Positions 53,384 to 62,600 of a stretch of 64,000 nucleotides of DNA are shown one piece after another. Both the position numbers and the translations under genes were made by a program. The stretch covers positions 165,296 through 229,295 of the forward strand of contig JBMHCD010000004.1 in assembly GCA_049890095.1 (NCBI GenBank), read 5' to 3'. Source of the stretch: JABAYQ01 sp049890095 (GTDB lineage: Bacteria; Bacteroidota; Bacteroidia; Flavobacteriales; UBA7312). Below the pieces are notes generated by a model. That model did no database searches. It was not told where the DNA came from and saw only the letters and a program-made list of their open reading frames with translations. The stretch's first letter is position 1. Every line of letters starts with the position of its first letter.

Positions 53384-54681
53384 GTTTAAATGTTTTTTTG
53401 TTTGAGTTTAAGCATTTCTTAAGAAATAAGGCAAAGTTATTTTCTTACCTATTTTTTATGCTCATTAGCATTTATTCTATTTACAACGGATACAAAATAA
53501 TGTATCAACAAATTGATACCATTGTTCAGATTAACAACAAGCAAAAGTTCGAAATCTTACACTTACTCGAATGGTTTGATAATGAAAATAAAGGCCCTCA
53601 AGACAAGCCATGGATAAACGTAGAAGATCCATATTGGTCAATCCGTTATACTCCTACATATGTTATTAAAACACCATCTCCTTTACTTCCGTTGGGAGTT
53701 GGGCAATCTGAGCAGTTCGGATTTTATAAAAAAATAAATCGTTGGAGCTCAACATACGATTCTGATATGACAGAAGAATTATCTAACTACGAAAGGTTAA
53801 TCAATGGAAATATCGACTTTTCTTTTGTCATTATTTTTTTACTGCCAATACTTATTATCATTCTTACATTTAATATCAATGGATTAGAGAAGGATTTACA
53901 CTTTCATAAGCTAATCTCTATTCAAAATAAAAAAATAAATATGTGGATAATCAACCGATTATTGTTTTACCTCATTTTATTAGTTCTTTCCGTTGATATT
54001 TTAATTTTTGGAACAGCAATATTAGTAAGTGGATTTTCATTGGCCTTGTTCAAGCTGGTTTTAATCTCAAATTCATATCTGGTATTTTTCTTTTCTATTT
54101 TTTATTTCATTAATAAATCATCCAAAAGCAGTAGCTCAATAGCCTTTAAAATGATCAGTGTATGGTTATTATTTTGCGTAATTATTCCTGGCTCTGTACA
54201 TCAATATGCAAGTTTTAAATATCCTGTAAATTATATGACCGACTTTCTGGATGTTAACAGGAAGAAAACCTACGATATATTTAAGTTAGAAAATAGCGAG
54301 TTGTATCCAATGTTGCTAAAAACCTATCCTGAACTAATCGATTCTAGTAATACTTCGAAAACCCCATTACCAAATCAAAAAATAAGAAGAAGTATAAGTG
54401 CAATTGTAAATCAAATGAATATAGATGCTGCAAATGAAATAGAACTACAAAATGAAAACAAAAATAAACTCATAAAATCGTATTACTTTATCAACCCCAC
54501 TTCTTATATTCAAAATATGTGGAACTCGTGCACATCTACGGATTATTACAGTTATAAAAACTTTAGATTTGCGATTCAAGAATCCGTTGATATCAGAAAT
54601 AAACTTATTGTATTTGAAATGTGGAACGACCAAAAAGTTGATAAAAAAGTATATAAACAATACCTTAAAACGCTAAAATAA
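53380..54681 (+). CDS. ABC-2-type permease, DUF3526-like (second subunit)
   Basis: The 433-residue protein has the same build as the preceding permease: an N-terminal helix (LFSYLFFMLISIYSIYNGY), a periplasmic domain with the related stretch WINVEDPYWSIRYTPTY, about five helices and a large soluble part before a short C-tail. It lacks a clear hydrophobic end segment comparable to the first subunit. It closes the fur-ABC-permease-permease unit, which ends in a 12-base hairpin terminator at 54682-54709. Confidence 0.83.
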   Translation: MSLNVFLFEFKHFLRNKAKLFSYLFFMLISIYSIYNGYKIMYQQIDTIVQINNKQKFEILHLLEWFDNENKGPQDKPWINVEDPYWSIRYTPTYVIKTPSPLLPLGVGQSEQFGFYKKINRWSSTYDSDMTEELSNYERLINGNIDFSFVIIFLLPILIIILTFNINGLEKDLHFHKLISIQNKKINMWIINRLLFYLILLVLSVDILIFGTAILVSGFSLALFKLVLISNSYLVFFFSIFYFINKSSKSSSSIAFKMISVWLLFCVIIPGSVHQYASFKYPVNYMTDFLDVNRKKTYDIFKLENSELYPMLLKTYPELIDSSNTSKTPLPNQKIRRSISAIVNQMNIDAANEIELQNENKNKLIKSYYFINPTSYIQNMWNSCTSTDYYSYKNFRFAIQESVDIRNKLIVFEMWNDQKVDKKVYKQYLKTLK

Positions 54682-54709
54682 ATAAACCCATTCGTATGAA
54701 TGGGTTTAT
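54682..54709. terminator. Hairpin terminator after the ABC exporter operon
   Basis: A perfect 12-base inverted repeat (ATAAACCCATTC / GAATGGGTTTAT) closes a four-base loop directly at the stop codon of the last permease gene. It could also serve the convergent small gene ending at 54743. Confidence 0.75.
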
Positions 54710-54742
54710 AACATTTAATTCGCACTAAAAATATTAAAATAC

Positions 54743-54979
54743 TTATTTTTTATTCCAACTGAAACATAGCATTCCTTCGCCAGCATTTGATGGAGACTTA
54801 CAATCTTTTTGGTTGTAAAAGGAACAATTAAGACAACTAGACTCAATAGAAAATGCTTTTTGAATAATGTGAGAATCACAAACATTATTTAAGTCTACTT
54901 GCTTCATGTGTTTTGTGCAATTAAAGTCTGCACTTAAATTTAAGCAATTGGTGCAGGTATTAACTTGTCTTAAATCCAT
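54743..54979 (-). CDS. Small 8-cysteine protein with duplicated C4 module
   Basis: The 78-residue protein has eight Cys in two similar sets: C9-x2-C12-x8-C21-x12-C34 and C49-x2-C52-x7-C60-x11-C72. This looks like an internal duplication of a four-Cys metal site, suggesting two zinc or iron-sulfur sites. No signal peptide is present, so it is probably cytoplasmic. I do not recognise the family. It has its own -7 element at 55005-55012. The location beside a Fur-controlled exporter raises a metal-related role, which is inference only. Confidence 0.7.
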   Translation of the reverse strand: MDLRQVNTCTNCLNLSADFNCTKHMKQVDLNNVCDSHIIQKAFSIESSCLNCSFYNQKDCKSPSNAGEGMLCFSWNKK

Positions 54980-55004
54980 AGTTTTATTGTTTTGATTACT
55001 TTAC

Positions 55005-55012
55005 AAATTTAA
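55005..55012 (-). promoter_or_regulatory. -7 promoter element for the 8-cysteine protein
   Basis: TAAATTTG on the minus strand matches TAnnTTTG exactly, 25 bases before the ATG at 54979. A -33 TTG is not found. Confidence 0.45.
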
Positions 55013-55141
55013 GGCATTAAAACTTTAGACTTATTATAAATAACAGATAATCAGATATTTATAGTTAGACTAATTATAAATAAGCTGCCGCAAAAACTGA
55101 AAAAATTAACTAATAATTCAAAAATAAGCTTTACCATTTCT

Positions 55142-55912
55142 TCATCTATTTTTTCTTTTTCGGCTTTTATTTTTTAAACTTTCATAATTGGTCAAATATT
55201 TAGCATGACGAACAATTACCTCGTGAGATAAGTCCATAAAATGTTTTTCAAAAAGCTGTAAGCTCTTTTCTGGAAATTTTCGAGATATATCTGATAATAC
55301 CCAACCTATTGCGGTTTGAATAAATCGCTCATCGCTGGGAAGCAAATTTTTGATTAGATGCTCAATATTTTCAAAATACTTTCCGTTTTTACCACCTTTT
55401 TTAAACGATAAAATGCTTGATCTTCTTTGCCATATGGAATTCGAACTTGACCACTTCATTAGTCTTGGAATACACTGAGGGTATTTCTCAGGAACGATTT
55501 CTAATACTCTAACACAAAGCCAATCGTTTGTTGACCAATCGTGAATATGTCCTTTTTGAAATGTGTCTTCTAATAAATCCAGAACTTGATCAATAAAACT
55601 GGAATCTTTTGAATATTTAAGATTAAACTTCAACCCTTCTTGCAACCATAATAATGCGATTAATTTATCTTCAGCCATTGGCTTTGCTAACCAATTTCTA
55701 ATATGTGCTAACTGCTCTGAAATTGATAATGTATTTGCTCCTGTTTCATCAAAAAACTTACTTAATACGTTTTTCAACATTCCTGTTTTTAACCCTCTGT
55801 ACTTTATCTCACCTTTTAAATAATTGGTAAACCATACTGCTGTTTTTTCATCTGCTAAATCATCCAGCATTTGAGATAAATAATCATGATATTCTTGCTT
55901 AGTGTTATTCAT
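55142..55912 (-). CDS. DNA alkylation repair (AlkD-like) protein
   Basis: The 256-residue protein is all-helical with HEAT-like repeats and matches the DNA alkylation repair enzyme family. The ends of its helices carry the conserved YRGLKTGMLKNVL, DWLCVRVLEIVPE, NSIWQRRSSILSF and FIQTAIGWVLSDISRKFPE stretches. AlkD enzymes remove N3- and N7-alkylated purines. Whether the key Asp/Trp pocket is intact could not be mapped with certainty. The tail is strongly basic (KNKSRKRKNR). It lies 24 bases downstream of the PP-loop enzyme gene on the same strand. Confidence 0.87.
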   Translation of the reverse strand: MNNTKQEYHDYLSQMLDDLADEKTAVWFTNYLKGEIKYRGLKTGMLKNVLSKFFDETGANTLSISEQLAHIRNWLAKPMAEDKLIALLWLQEGLKFNLKYSKDSSFIDQVLDLLEDTFQKGHIHDWSTNDWLCVRVLEIVPEKYPQCIPRLMKWSSSNSIWQRRSSILSFKKGGKNGKYFENIEHLIKNLLPSDERFIQTAIGWVLSDISRKFPEKSLQLFEKHFMDLSHEVIVRHAKYLTNYESLKNKSRKRKNR

Positions 55913-55936
55913 TTTTTCAATGTTTTAATATATGGC

Positions 55937-56635
55937 TTAAGTAGTTATAGGTAATATATCTAAAAACCAAAAGTCGGAAGTTTCATTACTATTTCCATTA
56001 GGTTTTGGGTATTGCCTTAATACTTTTTCTCCTATTTCAAACTCTACGGGATGAGAAAATATTGGGCCATCATAGCAAAAGGTGTGGAATTCGCCATATT
56101 CGCCGCAAGGATCAACATTAGAAGGTAAGTCTTTTAGAAAGTTATGATCTAGCTCTCTTCCAACAAAAGACGAGTCTAGCAATTCTCCATTTATACAAAT
56201 TACTATTGCCTTAAAACCAAGTTCTAAAAACTCTAAAAATAAATTTCTGGTATTTTTTTGCCACAACGGAAAATGACATTTAATTCCTTTGAGTTGTTTT
56301 TCCCGATAAAGTCTTAAATCTTCTAAAAAAATATCTCCAAATCCGCAATCGGTATATCCCAGTTTTTTTAACTCCTCAACCTTTGTTTTCATTAACTTGT
56401 TGTACTCTTCCATTGTAGGTTGTTTTGGCAGTTCTACCGTGCTGTAAGACAAGCCGATAGATCTTAACTGTTGTAGATATACTTCTCTTCTGAGCCCATG
56501 CATCGAAATTCGATTATGATGTGTATTGATCGTTGTCAACAGATGATCAACTCTTATGTTTTTATTTTTTTGTAAGTAATATAATGCTAGTGCAGAGTCT
56601 TTTCCTGTACTCCAATTAAAATAAGTTTTTACCAT
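55937..56635 (-). CDS. Dph6-like PP-loop ATPase (diphthine--ammonia ligase family)
   Basis: The 232-residue protein has an N-terminal adenine-nucleotide alpha-hydrolase fold with the PP-loop variant WSTGKDS near residue 8, and DCGFGDIFLEDLR. The C-terminal signature DPCGEYGEFHTFCYDGPIF is typical of the Dph6/MJ0570 group. In eukaryotes and archaea Dph6 amidates diphthine on EF2; bacteria lack diphthamide, so the bacterial members act on some other substrate. The gene is paired with the AlkD-like gene and is divergent from the methyltransferase gene at 56767. Confidence 0.87.
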   Translation of the reverse strand: MVKTYFNWSTGKDSALALYYLQKNKNIRVDHLLTTINTHHNRISMHGLRREVYLQQLRSIGLSYSTVELPKQPTMEEYNKLMKTKVEELKKLGYTDCGFGDIFLEDLRLYREKQLKGIKCHFPLWQKNTRNLFLEFLELGFKAIVICINGELLDSSFVGRELDHNFLKDLPSNVDPCGEYGEFHTFCYDGPIFSHPVEFEIGEKVLRQYPKPNGNSNETSDFWFLDILPITT

Positions 56636-56766
56636 CGTTCTACGTTTTGACCATTTCTATCAACACAAACAATATTACACATTATATATTTTCTTAAGTG
56701 TTCAAAAATTAAATTATTGTGCTAATTAAATATATTTTCTTATCTATGCTTTTAAGAATCTGTTTT

Positions 56767-57375
56767 ATGCATAAAAGAGTTTACAAAGAATACGAAGAAA
56801 TATGTTCTAAATTTGACATTAGAGGGTCGGTTTTAGAAGTGGGTGCAACACCAACAGACAGCAGTCTTTTATGTATGCAGTCATTAAAAAATGCTAAAGA
56901 AAAAATAGGCCTAAATCTTATTGGTGCTTCTGAGTATAAAGATTTCAAAATCGTAAAAGGAAATGCCAATTCGATGGATGTATTTGAAGATGAAAAATTT
57001 GACGTCGTTCTTTGTAATGCTTTAATAGAACATGATAAATATTTTTGGAAGACCATTTCTGAAATAAAAAGAGTTACAAAACCAGGTGGGCTAATCATTA
57101 TAGGAGGACCTGGTTTTACTTATTATAGATTTGAAATATTTAAATGGGTATTAGGTAAAATCCCTTTTATTCGCAATTTAAGATACCATCAATATCTTAA
57201 TATGTTTTTTACTGCTACCATAACTTTTCAGGTTCACAATTGTCCTGGCGATTTTTATCGCTTTAGTTCTCAAGCTTTTACTGATTTTTTCTTTGAAGAT
57301 TTAGAAAATGTTGAAGTAAATGAAATTATGTTGCCAGCAAGAATAATAGGCTTTGGAACCAAAAAACAAAAATAA
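56767..57375 (+). CDS. Class I SAM-dependent methyltransferase
   Basis: The protein of about 202 residues has the Rossmann motifs of class I methyltransferases: motif I SVLEVGATPTDS, then KFDVVLCNALIEHDKYFWKTI and the post-motif RVTKPGGLIIIGGPG. The substrate is unknown. I start it at the ATG at 56767 (MHKRVYKEYEE); an in-frame ATG seven codons upstream is also possible, and a GTG further up is unlikely. It is divergent from the Dph6-like gene and has no co-directional neighbour within 130 bases. Confidence 0.82.
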   Translation: MHKRVYKEYEEICSKFDIRGSVLEVGATPTDSSLLCMQSLKNAKEKIGLNLIGASEYKDFKIVKGNANSMDVFEDEKFDVVLCNALIEHDKYFWKTISEIKRVTKPGGLIIIGGPGFTYYRFEIFKWVLGKIPFIRNLRYHQYLNMFFTATITFQVHNCPGDFYRFSSQAFTDFFFEDLENVEVNEIMLPARIIGFGTKKQK

Positions 57376-57502
57376 ATCCTATTTTTTATTCTATTTATTA
57401 TTTACAACCTTTATCGTTGAACTTAATCATAACTAACTGAAAATGTTAAATAGAACTCCGTTATTATGAGCTTGTGGTCTATTTTTCAGCACTTTATTTA
57501 GT

Positions 57503-57510
57503 TAATTTTG
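57503..57510 (+). promoter_or_regulatory. -7 promoter element for the DUF3089 gene
   Basis: TAATTTTG matches TAnnTTTG exactly and ends only four bases before the ATG at 57515, so the transcript would be leaderless or nearly so. A TTG at the -33 distance is not seen. Confidence 0.42.
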
Positions 57511-57514
57511 TTAC

Positions 57515-58540
57515 ATGAACATAGTTAAGTTATTATTGGTATTGATCATTTCACTATTTTCTTGTGGAATCAAACAAAAACTTAATTATTCTTCTGATTT
57601 TATTATTCCAAATCAAAACTTTCAAGAAAAAGAAACCAAATCAGATTTAGATTATGGTAATGAAAAAAATTGGGCGTTTAGATCGGATATGCATGATTTC
57701 AAAAAAATAATGCCAAAAAACTATCCCTACGAAAACGAAAAAAAGACAAATGTTTCCGTTTTTTTTATTCATCCAACAACATTATTTTCTTCAGAAAAAT
57801 GGAATGCTGACACGAGTCATTTTACAAATAATGAAATTATTGATTTATGTCTTGAAAATCAGGCATCTGTCTTTGCAGGCATAACAGACTTATATGTTCC
57901 GCATTACAGAGAAATGCACATATACTCCTATACCGACACGATAAACGGCATAAAGGCATTTAATGCTGCTTATCAGGATGTTGAAGCATCCTTTGAATAC
58001 TTTTTAAAAAATAAAAAAACAGAAAAATTTATAATCGCATCTCATAGTCAAGGAACAAATCATGCTAAAAAACTAATAAACGAATACATCTATCCTAAAT
58101 TGAAATTAAGAAATGAACTAATTATGTCGTATTTAATTGGGATGGATATTAATAAAAATGAAATGGATATTGATTTATGTCAAAATCCTATCCAATCAAA
58201 TTGTTTCGTAAACTGGCGTTCTTTTAATGAATCGTACTATCCCGACGATTGGAAATATGGAGAAAGTTATATTTCTACAAACCCCATAACATTTACTACT
58301 GATTCTTCATGGAGCAACAAAAAGCAACATCAAGGTATTTTATTTCCTAACCAAAAAATCTTTTTAAAAAAAAGTATATCTGCCAAAAATGAAAAAGGAT
58401 TATTGTGGATTAAGCTTAACAACAATCTGGTTTTAAAAAAATTTAAAAGAAACTCGTACCACAATGCAGATTTTAATTTATTCTGGGTTAATATTAGACA
58501 AAACTTAATCCAACGACTAGAGCAAAGCCAGAATAAATAA
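57515..58540 (+). CDS. DUF3089 alpha/beta-hydrolase-like lipoprotein
   Basis: The 341-residue protein has a lipoprotein signal (LIISLFSCGIKQ, Cys17) and matches DUF3089: VSVFFIHPTTLF, ASVFAGITDLYVPHYREMHIY (core FAGITDLYVPHYRE), AFNAAYQDVEASFEYFL and the nucleophile elbow IIASHSQGTNHA. The serine in SHSQG suggests an esterase-type active site, although no substrate is known. The protein is probably anchored in the outer or inner membrane. It is the last ordinary gene before the gene-poor stretch 58541-59123. Confidence 0.87.
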   Translation: MNIVKLLLVLIISLFSCGIKQKLNYSSDFIIPNQNFQEKETKSDLDYGNEKNWAFRSDMHDFKKIMPKNYPYENEKKTNVSVFFIHPTTLFSSEKWNADTSHFTNNEIIDLCLENQASVFAGITDLYVPHYREMHIYSYTDTINGIKAFNAAYQDVEASFEYFLKNKKTEKFIIASHSQGTNHAKKLINEYIYPKLKLRNELIMSYLIGMDINKNEMDIDLCQNPIQSNCFVNWRSFNESYYPDDWKYGESYISTNPITFTTDSSWSNKKQHQGILFPNQKIFLKKSISAKNEKGLLWIKLNNNLVLKKFKRNSYHNADFNLFWVNIRQNLIQRLEQSQNK

Positions 58541-58629
58541 AGACATTTCACTCTAGTAGATACAAGTTCTTTTTTTGGAAGTTCTTAGCAAAATATCCTT
58601 TTAGCTTATGTATAACGGTTTGGCTGTGA

Positions 58630-58784
58630 GCAGTGCGGCTTTGAAAGTAGTTCATTTTCCGTTTAGTACTAAGCTTAGCCAAAGCAAAGGTTTATTTTTA
58701 AGTTATTATTTCCTTAAATACTAAAACAAGTCTTTGGCGGAATAAGAGCAGAGAGTTACATTTTACCACTTCAGCCCGCATTGC
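58630..58784. repeat. Nested inverted repeats, attC-like in build
   Basis: Outer arms GCAGTGCGGCT (58630-58640) and AGCCCGCATTGC (58773-58784) are complementary with one mismatch and one extra base. Inner arms GCCAAAG (58678-58684) and CTTTGGC (58732-58738) pair perfectly, and TTAGTACTAA at 58663-58672 is a perfect palindrome. A folded strand would have the two-arm shape of an integron attC site. However, clear R-box sequences are missing, so this is a structural comparison only. Confidence 0.5.
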
Positions 58785-58950
58785 TTATTGGTTTTGTTGG
58801 CCACAGTATTTTTAGTTCTTTTTTCATTGCAATGAATTCAAAGTTTTCTCTCCCAATTTGAAAATCGTGATATCCAATTTTCTTAAATCCACTTTTTTTG
58901 TAAAAATTTATTGCTCGTTCATTGCTATTAAGTACGGAAAGCCAAATTTT
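58771..58950 (-). pseudogene. GNAT acetyltransferase, C-terminal remnant
   Basis: The minus-strand frame from 58950 to the TGA at 58771 reads about 59 residues: KIWLSVLNSNERAINFYKKS, GFKKIGYHDF, then QIGRENFEFIAMKKEL. This is the classic C-terminal part of a GNAT acetyltransferase (beta5 plus 'NxxAixfYkkxGF'). A TGA at 58951-58953 stops the frame upstream, and no acetyl-CoA-binding part with its N-terminal half is present. It is therefore a truncated gene. Confidence 0.75.
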
Positions 58951-59004
58951 TCATAGTTAAAAGTTGAGTTGCTTTAAGTGATAACTCGTTCTGCTAAAAT
59001 ATCA

Positions 59005-59050
59005 AAAATGAGAGGCATTCCGCTTTGGTGGGCCTTAGCGTTCTTATTTT
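59005..59050 (+). repeat. 46-bp direct repeat, copy 1
   Basis: The stretch matches 63638-63683 with about six mismatches in 46 bases and lies before the two-gene phosphatase/dikinase unit. It could encode the start of a short peptide reading MRGIPLWWALAFLF in this copy, running to a stop near 59073. Confidence 0.75.
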
Positions 59051-59123
59051 CTAACTTTTTCAGAAAATATTAAGGTTTGTTAATCTATTTTTAAATTGTA
59101 AATTGGGAATTCTTAATCTTAGG

Positions 59124-59663
59124 ATGTTCAAACAATTTAAATCAACATTAAAGCATTTTTTTATAGTTTGTATTTTGATTCAAACATACAAGTCTGATGT
59201 ATTTGCACAAACGGATGATGTTTTTACAATTTACCTAGTCAGACATTCTGAAAAAGACTATTCTTCTGAAAATGCATTAGACTTACCACTTTCTGCATGC
59301 GGCGAACAAAGATCACAAGATCTCAGTAATTTTTTAAATGACATTCATCTAGATGCTATTTACTCTACTAACTACACTAGGACAAGAAATACGGCTTTGC
59401 CAACTGCTATTGCAAAAGATATTGACATCTCATTATATGACACTCAAAATCTAAACTCTTTTTCAACCCATCTTTTGACAAATAAACAAGATGCCCTAGT
59501 GGTAGGACATAGTTACTCAACAGGTGTATTAGCAGGGCTACTCGCCAATGAAAATATTGGTGATATTGATTTAGATATTTATAATCGAATTTATCAGCTT
59601 GTAATTTGTGGAGATTCCCGAAAACTTAATTTATTTAATTCATCATTTAAATGTATTGAATAA
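59124..59663 (+). CDS. Exported SixA-like histidine phosphatase
   Basis: The protein of about 179 residues belongs to the histidine phosphatase superfamily. A signal-like N-terminus (FKSTLKHFFIVCILIQTYKSDVFAQ, in part HFFIVCILIQTYK) is followed by the catalytic VRHSEK (Arg40, His41), TRTRNTALPTA with the second Arg, and the second catalytic His129 in VVGHSYS. The short form resembles SixA-type phosphohistidine phosphatases. I prefer the ATG at 59124 to the TTG at 59103. It stands 24 bases before the dikinase-like gene in the same direction, so the two form an operon; dephosphorylating that protein is a natural hypothesis. Confidence 0.85.
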   Translation: MFKQFKSTLKHFFIVCILIQTYKSDVFAQTDDVFTIYLVRHSEKDYSSENALDLPLSACGEQRSQDLSNFLNDIHLDAIYSTNYTRTRNTALPTAIAKDIDISLYDTQNLNSFSTHLLTNKQDALVVGHSYSTGVLAGLLANENIGDIDLDIYNRIYQLVICGDSRKLNLFNSSFKCIE

Positions 59664-59687
59664 AAAACTAGACCTTAATTAAACATT

Positions 59688-62600
59688 ATGACAAGACGTT
59701 TTATACTAATAAACTTAATTATACTTTTTCTGTATAATTTTTCTTCAGCTCAAGTAGTTGTGCCAATTACAAACTACTCTGTAAATAACAGTGGTCAAGC
59801 TCTTCTTTCAATAGAAGCTCAAGAAGATAAATATTATGTACTAACTTCTCAGCATAGCCCTACATTTGAATGGGCAACCTCAATAAATGTAGGAGTAAAC
59901 GGAACGATGATAATCTCTGATCCTGGTGGATCTTATCCTATTGAAAATTATACCATTACCGAATATGATATTGCTAACCCCAGTGATATCGATGGAGATG
60001 GAATAGATGATATAACAGAGTTAAATAATATGCCTACCGATGCACCCATAAATTTTGCTCAAGCTATAGATTTTGAAGATGGTGCAACTTCTGTTCCTGA
60101 TGCTGAAACTTTCATGCAATTAGCAACTGTTAATAATGTAGGTTGGGCTCCTTTTCTTGATGGACAACTATATGTAAAGTTTGGCATCTTAGACAGAGAT
60201 TCTCCCGAGCCAAAAGTATATTTCATAAATAGTAATACATATACTATTCATGGGTCATTTTTTGCAGGTATTGGTGCTTCAGTAACTGGAGATGACGGTT
60301 CTGGAGAAATTGTGTTTAATCCTAACAATGGAGTCAACGGTACATACTCTTTTAACTTCTCTTTCGGGAATGCCTATGAGTTTGAAGATGCTCAAAGGAC
60401 ATACGAATTGTTAGTTGCCAATATGCCATTTCTTCAGAACAACATGAACCACTTTATTAGTGAAAACAACGAAAACAATTTTTTAACAAATTATGCTGAA
60501 GAATATGAAGATTCAAGAATTAATGTAGTACTAGATTATGATGTTTTTGGTAACATCAATTATATTCCATTTCACGAAGCAGAAGGATATGGTTACTTCA
60601 AACAAATGAGTCTGGACGAAACTCCAGGCTCAAGAGATATCGTATTGTATGATGCACTTCCTAATTCATTACCTAGAGTTGGAGGCATTATTACTTCCGT
60701 TATACAAACACCATTATCCCATGTAAACTTAAGAGCAATTCAAGATAATGTTCCTAACGCCTACATTCAAGATCCATTATCTATTGACTCTATTGCTAAC
60801 TTATTAAATAACTATGTTTATTATAAGACAGAAAACGAAACTTTCCAGTTTCGAGAAGCCACACTTGAAGAGGTAAGTAATTGGTACGAAGCATTAAGAC
60901 CAACCGAGCCTCAAATACCTGAGCGAGACCTTAGTATAACAGAAATAATGCCTCTGGACGACATAGAATTTGATATGTCAACCGCCTTTGGTGCAAAATG
61001 CTCAAATGTAGCTACAATGCGATCGTTTGGATTGCCAGAAGGAACTATTCCTGATGGTTTTGGAATTCCATTTTACTTTTATGATGAATTCATGCAATAC
61101 AACAACTTTTATCTGGAAGCTCAAGTCATGATAGATAATCCTACTTTTCAAAACGATATCAATTTTCGTATTGATCGTTTAAAAATGTTCCGAGATGATA
61201 TTAAAGATGCACCAATGCCACAATGGATGATGGATCAACTTCAAGCAATGCATGATGACTTTCCCGTAGGAACTAAAGTAAGGTGTAGATCGAGTACTAA
61301 CAATGAAGATTTACCAGGATTTAGTGGTGCTGGTTTATATACCTCAAAAACTCAACACCTAGATGAAGGACATATTTCTAAATCTATCAAGCAAGTTTAT
61401 GCTAGTATGTGGAACTTTAGGGCATATGAAGAACGTGACTTCTATCGAGTAGATCATTTTATGGCAGCTATGGGAGTACTGTGTCATCCCAATTTTGAAG
61501 AAGAAAAGTCAAATGGTGTTGGAATTAGTATGGACCCTATTTACGAAACAGAAAATACTTTCTATTTAAATACACAACTAGGAGAGTCACTAATAACAAA
61601 CCCAGATCCAAATTCTTTACCAGAGGAAATATTACTATATGAAGATCCTGAAGAAGCAGCTGGCTATTTGGTATTACAACTATCTAACCTTGTTGATCAA
61701 GGGCAACTAGTCATGGACCAAAGCTACCTGGATCAAATGAGGGATTATCTATCTGTTATCCACGATGAATTTGCTATACTTTATAATGTAGAAGGAATTG
61801 AGGGTTTTGGTATGGACATAGAATATAAAGTAACCGTTGATGATCAACTTGTAATTAAACAAGCAAGACCATGGGTGTCATTTTGGGCGGATATTAAAGC
61901 AGATAATGATTTAGAATTCACAGAGTTTACAAGCCCAACATCAACTTCAGACTTAGGAGCTAATGAAATTATAAGTGCAGTAGTTTCTAACACTGGACTA
62001 AACCCAATGAGCGATTTTACCTTAACATTACTAGTAGATGATCAGCAGGTGGAAACATTAACTATCTCTGAAACTATTGAGCCTTTTTCCAATGCAGAAT
62101 TTCAATTCGAAACTCTACAAAATTTCTCTGAGGTTGGAGATTATAATCTTACAGGAATTGTAAGTGATATTGATGATGAATATGGAAATAATGACACCTT
62201 GAGATATACGCTTAATAAAATTTATCTACTAGATGCAGGAGTTGCTCTTGGATCTCTTAACCAAAAGTGCAACAACGAAGTCGAAGCAACAATTTTCGTA
62301 ACTAATAATGGAGGAAACCCCATAAATAGCGTTCTATTTGAAATCATTATAAATGGTCAAAGCGCAGGATATTTCAATGAACAAGTTGATATTGCATCAT
62401 TATCTGAAGACAAAATATCCGTCATTGTTAATGGTAACTTTCAAGCTAATGACAACGAAGTTGCTGTAAACCTCATCTCTATAAATGGTCAAGTAGATCA
62501 GGATTTATCCAACGATTATGCTGTTTCCATTTTAAATATTCAATCAACCTATGATTTTGTTACATTGATAATAAACGGTGATTCATACCCATATGAGACC

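Larger units (their letters stand above)
58541..59123. other. Gene-poor accessory stretch with repeats and a gene remnant
   Basis: No intact gene is seen in these 583 bases. They hold nested inverted repeats (58630-58784), a GNAT gene lacking its N-terminal part on the minus strand (58771-58950) and one copy of a 46-bp direct repeat (59005-59050) whose partner lies 4.6 kb away at 63638-63683. Together these mark a site where genes have come and gone. Confidence 0.6.

Noticed and set aside
56781..57098. Minus-strand ORF of 105 codons inside the methyltransferase gene
   Set aside because: The plus-strand frame has the SAM-binding motifs, so the opposite frame is a shadow.
58630..58784. A true integron attC site
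   Set aside because: The fold is similar, but the conserved R-box core sequences are not convincing and no integrase is seen; kept as a repeat only.
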